This document shows positions 45,395 through 57,201 of a stretch of DNA of 64,000 bases, in pieces; positions within the stretch are counted from its first letter, which is position 1, and each line of letters begins with the position of its first letter. The DNA lies in contig CM056577.1 in the NCBI GenBank assembly GCA_029721435.1, forward strand, positions 116,124,219 to 116,188,218. Reading direction: 5' to 3'. Position numbers and translations under genes: made by a program. The DNA comes from Gymnothorax reevesii. Lineage: Eukaryota > Chordata > Actinopteri > Anguilliformes > Muraenidae. The notes under the pieces were generated by a model that saw only the letters and a program-made list of their open reading frames with translations, was not told where the DNA came from and made no database searches.

Positions 45395-46113
45395 AGCCCT
45401 TTTCAGACAGTGAAACACAGGCATAGCAGCTGCGCTTTTTCACCGTCTTCAACCATTCACACAGCGACCACAAGCTGTAGTGCGTGGTTCTCACAAATAA
45501 TCACGCTTGGTTACGAAACAAATTTGCCGGACTGTCATCAGTATCACAGCTGCTGCCGTCCGATGCTATTACCACATACAGCAGCATTACAAATTAGACT
45601 CTATTTCTTGACTGGATATATGTTTGATGTTTTTTTCGCAACCGAATGGTTCGGTACCCGAGCATTATTATCGGCCGAAAATGTTCTGATTTTACTCGAT
45701 ATTGATGGAAGCTAAATATGGTACTATTTACATTAGCAAAAAATCTGTGTTTACACGAAAACTGAACAGTAAACCACAAAAAAGGTGCAAAGTTCATTAA
45801 ATTTTACGTACCAGGAAGCCACTACACCTGCAAAATTACCGTGAACTACATTTTCCCTGCAAAGTCGGTGAACTCTGACCTATTGTGAATGAATCACTGC
45901 GCTACAAGTAGTAGCGGCAGCTTAATCCTTTCAGACAGAGGGTGATGCATATCAGCTACTCTTTCTCGCCGGTGCTGAAACACATCAGGAGGTGTTTTAC
46001 GGCCGACTCACTTTAGTGCCCCTTTTTGATGCCTTGCACCATTCGGACAGAAAGTGGAGGGGCTGCTGAGGCAGTTCAGGGTCGGCGTAGCCGCTCTGTC
46101 TGAATGGGGCTTA
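45395..46113. mobile_element. hAT-like MITE
   Basis: The left end agcccttttcagacag and the reverse complement of the right end, agccccattcagacag, form matching inverted repeats about 720 bp apart. No transposase inside. No clear target duplication was seen. Confidence 0.5.
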
Positions 46114-46355
46114 AGACTCCTCCAACTCAGTCTCCTGTCTTTTTAGGGCACCACCGAATTACCATAATACGCATGTACAAGCAGAATTCGTTTTGATACC
46201 TACTACTAAATGGTTAATGCATGGATATGTATGCACAAAATTGGACAGCACATAAGCCCACCATCTCACACATCTCCTAATCTGGTTTACCCATGAGGTA
46301 GTATAACTATCCTGCCGAAAAAATTTGAAGACACAACCAAAACAGGATTTGTGAC

Positions 46356-46383
46356 GAGTATATATATATATATATATATATAT
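46356..46383. repeat. (TA)n microsatellite
   Basis: A pure TA run directly beside the Tc1 element that follows. Confidence 0.9.
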
Positions 46384-47965
46384 ACTTTTGCAAACAGAAT
46401 TATTAAACCCCCATTGCAAATTGGGCTTACTGGCAAAATTTACAAACTTTCAGCTGTTTGTGATGAACAGATTAAACAAGAACATTTTAAATTGCTCAAT
46501 ACAACTAATATTACAAGTGATTTCTCCAAACTTAACTCAAAATGCCACTTTTAATGACTACTGCAGCCTCAAAATGATTCAACCCCCAGAATAGAATCCC
46601 TCATAAGAGCAAATTTGCAAGTGAGGTGTTGTCTCAAGCACACCTAATGCAGCTAATCTAGAGCTTAATTAGTTGCATCAGGTTTGCTTGCGATAGAGCA
46701 CATCAAATACTTGCGCTCGCTAGGGGTTTGTTGACAGTGACATTTGACTGCATGTCAGAAATATGGCTGTCAAGAGAATTCTCCAAAACTCTAATAGAGG
46801 AGATCGTTGCCGGGCACAAACAAGGAAAAGGATACAAAAAGGTAGCACAGGCACTGATTGTTCAGAGAGATAAAGTTGGAAGCATAGTTCACAAGTTCAG
46901 AGTTAAAGGAAGAGTGGCTACAGTACCAGGATGTGGCAGAAAGAGGAAGCCATGAATGGCTGCCACCAGATTCCAGACGAGACAGGTGGTCAAAAACCCT
47001 TGGGTGACTCCAGGAGACCCGCAGCAAGCCTTAGAGGCAGGAGGCACTGAGGTTTCAGGTCACACAGTTGGGGGCATAATACCGTAAGCGTTGAAGGTCT
47101 ACAAGACACACACCACAACTGATCCCAAAGCACAAGCTCAATATGCTCAAAACCATTCAAATAAGCCACAGAAGTTTTAGGATACTGCTCTGTGGAGCGA
47201 TGAAACAAAACTGGATCTTTTCGGGCATATGAATCAGTGGTTTGTCTGCAGGAGGAATAAAGAAGCATATGCTGAAAAGTACACCCTGTCTACCAATAGG
47301 AATTGTGAGGGCTTTTTGATGCTCTGCATCAGTGCATGCTCTGGCACTGCAAACCTGCAATGTGTGGCGGGCAAGATGGATTCAGTCAAGTACCAAGATA
47401 TCCAAGGAGAAAATGTTGTGCTGTCTGGAGGGAAACTGACGCTTGGGCATCATTGGACCTTCCAACAGGACAATGATCCTAAGCATACCTCAACATCCAC
47501 CAAGGCTTGGTTTCAGAAGAAGTCTGGGAAGATTCTAGAGTGCCCATCACAGTTGCCTCACTTTAATCCCACAAAAAATCTCTCCTGGGATTTGAAGAAG
47601 GCAGTTGCAGCATGCAAACCCAAGAATATTAGTGAACTGGAGGCCATTGTCCATGAGGACTGGGCTAAGATTCCTTGGTAATGCTGCCAGAAGCTGTTGT
47701 CTGCCTATGCATCATGTTTCCAGCAGGTCATAGTGGCAAAAGGGTGCTCTATTAAGAATTAAAGATGCTTGTCATGAAGGTGTTGAATAATTTTTTGCCT
47801 GCAGTAGTCATTAAAAGTGGTATTTTGTGTTGAATTTGGAAAAGACACTTGTAACATTTGTTGTGTTGAGCTATTTAAATTGTTCTTGTTTGATTTGTTC
47901 ATTGCAAACAGCTGAAAGGTTGTAAATTTTGCCAGTAAACTTAATTTGCTGCAGGGGTTGCAAGC
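46384..47965 (+). mobile_element. Tc1 element with long inverted repeats, dead
   Basis: The segments 46405-46595 and 47770-47960 are inverted copies of each other over about 190 bp (for example ctggcaaaatttacaa and ttgtaaattttgccag). Between them lies a decayed transposase gene. The size (about 1.6 kb) is typical for Tc1 elements of fish. Confidence 0.85.
46728..47681 (+). pseudogene. Tc1 transposase relic
   Basis: 46728-46955 encodes a helix-turn-helix DNA-binding part (LIEEIVAGHKQGKGYKKVAQ... then a basic GRKRKP end). 46956-47228 is frameshifted with several stops, removing the first catalytic Asp. 47229-47681 is open and carries FQQDNDPKHTSTSTKAW (second Asp), but the third acidic position in NPTKNLSWDLKKAV has Lys where NPIENLW is usual. 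Inactive. Confidence 0.85.
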
Positions 47966-48269
47966 CCCTCCTCTTTCCCTCAGACTCCTCCCCCAGACTC
48001 TCCACCAAATGCAATGCAGTACTTCTACACTGATGGACTTCATTCTTTCAGGGCTTTAAAGGCAGAATGACGGATATCCAAAGTAATGAGGCCCAGATTC
48101 AGGGCTAGGACACAGTAGTCAGTTACTAGGGTTCAAAATTCATCAGTGATGCATGCCATGCAAAGATCCTTGCCATGCCACTACAGGAGCCACAGATGCC
48201 ACTACTTGATGTTTTAATCAGTTTTAACAGATGTTAATAGAAATTTATTAACTTTTTATTTTATTATTA

Positions 48270-48510
48270 ATTAGCTAGCCAGCGGAGGATGGGCTCCCCC
48301 ACTAGAGCTGGGTTCCTTCTGAGATTTCTTCCCACTGGGGAGTTTTTTCTCACCACTGTTTGAGGATTTTTCTCCTTACTGGGAGTTTTTTTGCCTCAAT
48401 TGCTATAGTGGGGATTAGGCTCGGCACCGCCTGTTTAGTTCATTTATCAATCTTCTCACTGTAAAGTGTGTTTGTGACAGTCTCTCTGTTAAAAGCGCTA
48501 TATAGTACAA
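48270..48510 (+). mobile_element. LINE 3'-end or SINE-tail fragment
   Basis: gcggaggatgggctccccca, ctgggttccttctgag, repeated gggagtttttt phrases and the terminal aaaagcgctatata are a recurrent 3'-terminal sequence of fish retroposons. No coding part is attached. Confidence 0.6.
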
Positions 48511-51500
48511 TATGTAGAGATAAGACCTTGATACTGAATGGTTTAACAGATAGGTCTTTCGTCACCAAACAATGGCTTCGCCGAAGCGATAGATGCTCCG
48601 TGCGCTGCAGTCTCCTGAGACCTGTCAACTACATAGTTCATTAGCCTCTGAATAGGTCTGCCTCAAACACAATGCCTCATTGCCCCAAATAGGAGTCCCA
48701 GGGACCTGTAGGAATGCTGTGTGAACAATGGGCCTGCAGTGTGCGTCACGAACTGACAGACGGGCAGAAGTCTCTGACGCATCAAACCATCGCCCAAAGA
48801 GATGTCTACACATCCTGGTATTCAGCTTCGACTAAAAGTGGGGGGGCTTTGTGGACAGTCACGGAATCCTGCACTGCGATCACATGACCTGAGTGATTAA
48901 GGCGCACGTCTCTGACATGCTAAATGAAAACTTTTTGTCAGCAACAGAACTGCTCAGGAATGGCCAAGGTAAGTATGTTGCCGCCGGTGCTTGCCGTTCT
49001 AATTGGCCCAGCGCTACTCCATCTGGAGCAGCGTGATGGCACGCTGTTCACAAATCCCCATTATCAGTATTTGCGGTGATACTGCTCTCAGCGGTGTCAG
49101 TGTTCAGCGCCTGCCTCACCCCACAGCTGTCCCTCGGGGTAAGCGGCACACAAACTGTCAAAAAAATGTTCCAAAATATTTTCCGCAAAACCTCTCATTT
49201 CAAAGTGTGAATAGCAGTACCGAGGCTGTTGAGAAAAAAAGCTGTGCGTAAAAAAAATTATGTGACTGACAGTGCTGAGCTATAATTGCCATATAAAAGT
49301 TGTTAACTGTGTGCATTTTTGCACATTTGCACACAGGTGAAGTTATTCTTCCTTTTTGGGAAGCGTAGGGAGGCTTCCCCCTTGAGGCACGGAGAGACAC
49401 CGAGCCACAACTATCTAGAGAATTTTTCTCATGAAAACCAGTGTCTCTCAGCGGAATTCGCTCTGGGTTATCATATTTTCCGAGGTGATGTATCACACAG
49501 GCACGTCATGAGACAAAACTCTGGTTAAAACCTCCTACCTCACCTAAATAAGATATCTCCAATGACTGATCCTTGGTTCCTCTGGGTTGCTGTGGAATAA
49601 GTGGGTAATGTAACACAATAGGGAGGGAAGGACCTCGGCCCCTCCAGGTTCTCTGTTTGCGTTTTGGGCATACTGTGAGCCGCTATTTGTTTCTTTTGCT
49701 GGGCGGGTGGAGATTAAAAAGTTTTCTTTAAAGCCTCAGTTCGGCTGGAGGGAAAATGCAGTGTGAAACGTCAGTGCTGTGTTTGCCCAGATATTAAATG
49801 CCGCTAAAATATCACAGCACAATAGCCTTTCTTCATATCAATAACTGAGTCCATGGCATTGTTTCAAATATCTTCAGACAGGCTATTGTTAATTTATATC
49901 AGTTTCCTGGAGTGGTTAAGTCTTTTTTATTATCATCTTAATCACAGTGTCTGCAATTTATTAATAACTTTATCTGAAGTAAAAAAAAATGTAAAAATCA
50001 TATATCTCAATAGCAGCAAGTCTACTGAAGCCCTCTCAGTCAGCATTGGCGGTTTTAATATTGAACAGCTGATGTGGATCCATACATGCATATACAAATT
50101 CTTTCATCTGACATTTCTGCAAATGCCCATTTAATACTGCTGGAGTTCCTTCTATATATTGTGCAATAAAACCACAGGTTTTTTTTACATTTTATTGTAC
50201 TTTTATTTGTTCTTTAATACACAGTGAGAGTTTTCTGATCAATGCACTGGATGTGAGTGTCATAACTCAAGCACGAAAGTTGTTTCAAAATCACTTTTGT
50301 TTAAATGAAAAGTGAAAGCAGATTTTTGCCGTTCATGAGAAGTTAATCGTTTGTAGATGGGCAATTAATTTGCTCAGCACCAACAGCACAATAAGCTGAA
50401 ATACTTTGAAAGACTAATTTGATTTGATGCGATTCTGTTGAGTTTGCCAGATGATTTTATGCCGCTGCCCCTCCCCCCCCATAATTTGCCTCAAAAAACT
50501 TGAATTCTAATGTACTGACCCAACAGTCTAGTATTAAATGTTATCTGCTGACTCTGGCTTGTGTGGTGACCAGCAATGGGACATGGTGTGACTCAGCAGT
50601 AGGACACATTTGGTTGCAGGGGTTTTTCTCTGCTGCATTACAAGAACAATCACAGTAACTGGTGGCCAATGACCTGGATACACAGTCAAATCACATCCTG
50701 GTCATGTGACCACCCGCCCATCCCTGAATTCCTAGATAGGGCAGACCAAACAAAGAAAGCTGAGTGTAATATCATACAATTCTCCCACCATTTTGTTTTT
50801 TATCTGTTGGCACTGGGGCATGGCCCGCCCTCACAGCAGGCTCCATGACCCTGGCAGTGCCCAACATGATTCCAAAGCCAGTGAGTCGGTAATTGCTGCC
50901 AATTGCTAATCCTGCGAGTCATAATGGCAAAGCCTGCCCTTTCTTCCACGCTTTGTTTGTTTTGTCCTCTCGTCTCGAGCTCCGCCAACACCGTCGCTCA
51001 TGGATTCCAATCTGTCAATCTTGGCTCAGCTCTTTTCATCGACCCAACAGGCAGTTTTTCTGTTGGAACATGTAATTAATGTCTAGGACGATCACAGTGC
51101 CACAACTTCAAATCAGTCACGGGCAACACTGTCAGCCTTACCTCATTCTTGTGTTTGTCTGGATACAATTGCCATTCTTTTTAGGTATTGAGGGGGAAAA
51201 GTACACGTGACTCAAGATGCCTGAAGTAACTCAGGAGGAACTGAATTTTCCAGGTTAGGGTACAGGTTTTATAATAATATTAACCCTCTCATGCATGAAT
51301 TATGATAAACTCAGTCAGGATTTTTTTTCTACGTGGTTTTATACATCCTTAGGGATGTAAAACAAGTTTTGAAGAAAAAAAAAAATCTTTATTCTATAAA
51401 TAACCACTTTTTCCCATTGCAATGACCTGCCAATGGGATTTTTTTGTATAAGATGATGCAGTAGCTTCCCACTAGAGTGGACTATATGCAGCAGTGCCCA

Positions 51501-52984
51501 AAATTACAGGCACATATAGAGAAAAACACTTTTAAACAGCTGTGCACTGTAGTGACCACCATGCATGAACGGGTTAAATCTCCATTTATTGTTTTATTTA
51601 TTTTTTATTTTGGTCTTGAAATTGTAGAAGCCCCTGGCCTTGCTGAACTCACTGCTGCATCAATCTAATTTAAATCCCAAGGCTTTAATAACCTGCTATT
51701 TCACAGGAGGAATGAGTACATCTCAAATGATGCCTCAAAGAGTGACTTTGCTGGCCTTCTGTGCATGCATCCATGTCAAACCTGATTGAAGCATATTATT
51801 TTAATATTTGAAGCTCAGTCAGGTTGAGATGCTTGGGAATTGTGAACCTTGGGGAGGGAGAGGGAGGTTGGATGCTGGGGGAGGTGTATGTATTCTGGGT
51901 CATACCTCAGCATCAGAGGCAGGAATCCACACTGGACAGCTCGCCAAATCCATCGCAGGGATTCATTGCACCACGTCGACAATCAAAATCGCGACCATGT
52001 TGGCCTTCGTCGCAAAGAGGACATGAGATCAGAGGTTACACGTGCAGAAGCGGGTCGGCTTCTCTCTTATCATCAGGCTTTACTTACTTGCTCTGTTTGG
52101 GCGGGTGCAGGCTGGCACCTGAGACGGTGCACATTCACGCAGAGACAGAGAGAGGAGCGCATTCCTTTCCTCTCCATTACAGTCCGGCCTCCATTCCCCC
52201 GGCCTGCTGCTCCCCACTTGACATCGCATTCCTTCCCTCGTCGAAAAGAGCAGGGACCATAAAAGAAAAGGTGCATTTTCCTCCTTTCAGGCCAGAGATA
52301 ATCCCTCACTTTCGCCCTCCAACAGCCTCCTCCTCTCGGCGCACCCCTGCCTCTCCTGCTGATAGCTCATACTGTAGAGCAAAAGAGAAGCTAGAGGCAG
52401 GTATGAAGAGCACACCTTTGATCACTTTCCCTTTGATACACATTACTCTTTATAGTCTTCTTCGCAAGTGAAAGGTCAATTCAAATTAGATTAGATTAGA
52501 TTAGATTGCATTAGACATTAGTTTTAAAAATGTGTTTGCCAGATGGTGATACCGATCTATGGCAACAATTGTACACGTGTAAAGTATTGTTCCAGGTAAA
52601 CAAATACGGAAATGTCCCGTAAACTTCTGTTGGTTTCTGCAACAGATGAACTACAAAAATTTTCAAAAGATTTTTTTTTTTTTTTAACATTTACCTGCTT
52701 TAAAGTTTTTTGTCTTGGTCTTGGCTTTCCTCCGAAAAAAATCAGCACTTTCCAAAAACTGCATTAAATAATGAATCTGTGTTCCCAGTGCAGACTTTGG
52801 GATTTCATATGAAGGTACTTCTATCTAAACTGGATGAAGAGTATGAGACTTTCAGTTCTTTTTATGTATTACTATTTCTGTGCCCAAAAGTAATCAGTAA
52901 ATTGGCTCCAGAGCTGTTCCTTGGCCTGGGGCGTGTTATTCACTCATTATTTATTACTTCAGCAAATGCATTTGGAATCTGTTG
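48511..52984. other. Intergenic, gene-free
   Basis: No supported exon. An (ATTAG)n patch lies at 52488-52508. The stretch 50880-51090 (ggtaattgctgccaattgct ... catgtaattaatgtctag) looks like a candidate conserved non-coding element. Confidence 0.4.
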
Positions 52985-53280
52985 CTGCTAACTCTGGGAA
53001 GAAATTGCAAAGATTTGACACTCCCAGTGAGGCAAGCCATCGCTTGGCTGAAAAATGAAAACCAGCAGAGGAATAGTATGAAAATTAGGTGTGGCCACAT
53101 CAACAATTTGGTTCATTTTTTAGTGGAAATAAAAAAACACACTGGTGAGCTCAAGAACACCAAAAGATCCAGAAGACCCTGGATAACAGTAGTGGTGGGC
53201 GACTGATAACGAGACACTTGCACAACAACAAACAGTAGTCGTCCAGATCAAGAATCTTTGTATCTTTATCTGGGTCAACT
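52985..53280 (+). pseudogene. Tc1-like transposase N-terminal fragment (weak)
   Basis: An open stretch of 74 codons ends in GELKNTKRSRRPWITVVV, resembling the helix-turn-helix/GRPR-type hook of Tc1 transposases, then decays. No inverted repeats were found, so only the N-terminal part seems to survive. Confidence 0.4.
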
Positions 53281-55110
53281 ATCAAAAGAGGACTTCATCA
53301 CCGATTTAGAAGCGGAAATTTTTGCTCTGCCTTCCCAACTGATTTATTGCGCATTTTGATTCCAGCTATCAAATTTATTTACTACACCCCTGTACTGACT
53401 ACTGTGTCTTATTGGGGTGTAAACGATCTCTGATTTGTTAGTTAATAAGATGAGTGGGTTGTCACTTTTATAGCACATTTGTCTTAACTCATAGCAGTTT
53501 ACAAAAATCCTATGTATTTAATGTGATTTGATTTAAAACTTGTTCAAAAAAATCTATGAATCTTTTTCATATAGCTATTGTATCCCGACGATGAGTTGGG
53601 GAAACAATGGATTCGTTTCATATTCTGCGAGGGCCTTGTATGTAGTAAGTCTTGTATGTAGTCTCGAAGCCTACTGATTTTGGGAGCCATTGCTTCAGGG
53701 AGTCTGGGGATACACTTTGACCAGCAGGTAACGGACTCAAGTTACTTGTTGTTTGTAATTTTCTCTCAGTGCTGTGCTGAATCAGGAGTGTTGATGGATG
53801 CAGATTTAGATAAGATAAGTTGCTGTCTTATGTTTGCAAGCAAGCACAGCAGACCACAGCACACTGTCTCTTTGAATAGCAGTCAGTTGGCTAATTTAAA
53901 CCATTTCCTTTCACAGATAGATAATACAATTTATGAATTTAAACTGTCATTAAACTTCATAATCATCATGCGCCAAATTTAGACTCTGAAACATACGTCT
54001 CCAATAATCTGGTTAGTTTGGATTCAGATGCTCTGAGGCAGGCTTTGTTGCATCAAGAGCCCTGTTAAAATGACGCACGTTCTTTGCCTACTTCTCACCA
54101 ACGCTTGACGGCACTGATTCCGCATCTGACTAGTGATTTAAATAATTGCACATGATGACAACCAATTTAAAATTGTTTCATGAATAGAAAATGACCAAAA
54201 CAGCAAGTTCCTGCAGTTCAAGGTGGTATCGGTCATGGCAGAGGATGAAAAACTGTACTGCTCAGTGTCGTAGCTCCGCTATATAAGCCTCAAGCACTAT
54301 ATAGGTAAGACTACATTGGTGATTGAGCTATCCCCAACACTGTGAGAGTTCTTTCTCCACTCAGTCGAATGTCCCGATCCTTTTCCATCACACCATGTAA
54401 CACGAGTGGAAAACAAATGTAGCAATTTTGGCTCATGAAAAATTATTAATCAAGGACATAGAAATGAATGAGTTTCTTTGGAAGTTATTTGAGTTATTTG
54501 TTGGAAGAAAAGAAGTTGTTCAGAAGTTGTTTACTTGTGAATTCAGCAGATATACCGTGACGATTCATTTTTAATATCATCAATTCTTTTGCGGATTCTA
54601 TCTGAGTCGTCAAGGCTCATTTATCTCTTCAATATCGATTCCACCTTGTGCACTCACTGTGGCATCACAAAAATTCCACTGGCTAATATACATCGAGAGA
54701 CTCTCCTGCAAAGCTGGCACAGATTGTGGTGCAATAAAAGTAGCTGGTTTGTTGATCAACGGAAGAAGAGAAATGGCTTTATTGTGGCCTGCTATCTCTG
54801 ATCATCCAGGAGGCTTAAGGGGAAAAGATCTTCGTGACTGGACATCATTTCTCTCGCAAGCCACGTGCAGTGGCATCAGGGGACTCCACACTGCCCCATG
54901 GACTAAAATAGTTCATCAAATCAGTGTATATATGAAAACCTCTAAATTATATGATAAATGTGGGATAGTATTAATATTGTGCATATGCAAGCACATAGTA
55001 GTTATAAGGAGGTATACAGTGGGAGTAACCACAAATTGCGAGGGGCAAGTAAGCACAAAATGCAGCTTTTAAATGATAATTTTATGAATTGAAGGTAAAT
55101 TGTTATTAAA
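53281..55110. other. Intergenic, gene-free
   Basis: Nothing recognised: AT-rich unique sequence without exon signals. Confidence 0.4.
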
Positions 55111-55114
55111 ACCT

Positions 55115-56290
55115 AAATCACCCATTTGAAAAAAAAAATTCCCTCCTAAACCCAATTACTGATTGTGTGATCCTTGGCGGTAACAACTGCAATGAAAAGT
55201 CTAACTAGCAATGAGTTTTTTTTTTACATCACCGTGGAGAAATTTTGGCCCACTCTTCTTTAGCCAAATTGTTTTAATTCAGCCACATTGGAAGGTTTAT
55301 TTCAAGCAAAAACTGCCTGTTTATGGTCATGCCACAGGGTCTCAGTCAGATTGAAATGAGGGACTTTGACTGGGCCACTCCAAAAGCTTTGTTTTATTTC
55401 TTTTGAGCCATTCAGAGGACGACTTACTTGTGTGCTTTGAATCACTGCCCTGCTGCAGAACCCAACTGTGCTCGAGCTTTAGGTTACAAACTGTCAGCTG
55501 GATATTCTCCTTCAGGATTTTCTGGTCGGGAGCAGAAATAATGGTTCCATCATTTATGGCAAGTTGCCCAGGTTGCGAAGCAGCAGAGCAGCTCCAGACC
55601 ATCACACCACCTCCATGTCTGACTGTTGGTATGATCTTCGTATGTTGGAATGCTGTGTTAGCTTTATACCAGATGTAACAAAAGATACCACTTTTGGATC
55701 ATCAGTACACATAATATTATCCCAAAAGCTTTTGGGTTCACCAAGATTTTTTGGCTAATATGAGACAAGCATTTGCGTTTCTTTTTGTCAGCAGCAGTAT
55801 TTTGCCTTGCATCTCTCCCATCGATCCCAGTTTTTGCCCAGTCTCTCTCTCTCTTATCGTGGAATCATAAACATGAAGGCAAATTAGGTCTGAAGTTCTT
55901 TAGATGTAAGTCTGGGTTCTTTTATGACAAACTGGATGAGTAGTGACTGTGTTCTCAGAGGAAATTTGGTACTCCAGTCACTCCTGGGAGTTTCACCACT
56001 GTTCCCAGTTTTCTTCACCTGTAGATAATATCTCTCACTGAAGCTTGCTGGAGTCCTAGAGCCTTGAGTCCTTAGAAATGGCTTTGTAACCCTTTCAAAA
56101 CTGACAGATGTCGAAAACTGTGATTCTCGTCTGTTCTTGAATTTCTTTGGATCACAGCGTCATGTGCTGCTTTTTTTGTACTTCACATTGCCATGTAGAT
56201 GATGTTTTAATTCAGCAGAGCTGAGAGTAATCATGCTTGGGTGTGTCTAGTGGAATTAAACCCAATCACTCAATGAATTTGTTCAAAAGA
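55115..56290 (-). mobile_element. Old Tc1 element, - orientation, dead
   Basis: On the - strand, 55605-55342 reads a transposase fragment (SWVLQQGSDSKHTSKSSSEW, then WPSQSP) with the second catalytic Asp, after which the frame is lost. The noncoding part to 55115 contains the stretch that reads, on the - strand, gaagagtgggccaaaatttc, typical of the end of this Tc1 family. Boundaries are approximate. Confidence 0.7.
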
Positions 56291-57168
56291 CATGTCAATC
56301 ACCTGACCTCAGTCCAAGTAAGTATGCATCTTACTTGCAGATGCCAAACTGAAGGCAAAATGGCTCAAGGACTAGCATGGATATTAAAAACAGCACCAGT
56401 ATAGCCCTGGCAGAGCATCTACATGAAAGAGATGCAGCATCTGGTGATGTCTATGGGATACAAACTTGATGCAGGCATTAATCATAAAGGATTTGAAACC
56501 AAATATTAAAAATGACACTGAATTTCTGATGTTAGTTTTTGCATTTACATTCTAGCTCCCTAAAACTGAGGGTGGCGGGGGCAGGGTGGAGCTATGTATA
56601 AAAATGGTCGCAATTCCCAACCAGGTCATGCAATATTTTGACAACAGCTTCCAATCAAAGTTAAATGTTTACCCTTCAAGCACATCTTTAACTGGTGAAT
56701 TTCAATTCCATTGTGGTGGCATATAGAACCAAATGAATGAAAATTGTGTCTATGTCCAAATACTTATTTATTTATTTATTTATTTATTATTAGGATCCCC
56801 ATTAGCTGCGCAGAGCTGCAGCTACTCTTCCTGGGGTCCACCCAAAAATTACATACATAATAAATAAGGCACGAGATTCCTAGTATATAAAGAGAAAAAA
56901 AAAACAGTATAAAACAGATAAAATAAAAATAAAGAAGAACAAAAAGTCCAAAACAAAACAAAAAACACATTCAGTGTGATTTATATCTCAGTCAGATCCC
57001 ACTTAGTCTACACACATGTAAAAAGAGATGGGCTATATATATAAAGGTTCACAAATGTGTCCATCTCATCTATGTATTATATATATCTATATATATGCAC
57101 GTATACATACACATACACATATACATACTTACACATACAACAATGCATATACACATACAATATTCTTA

Positions 57169-57199
<31 letters not shown>

Positions 57200-57201
57200 T
57201 A

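Noticed and set aside
51824..52471. 215-codon open + frame
   Set aside because: Biased Ser/Pro composition without domain or intron structure; overlapping frames are open as well.
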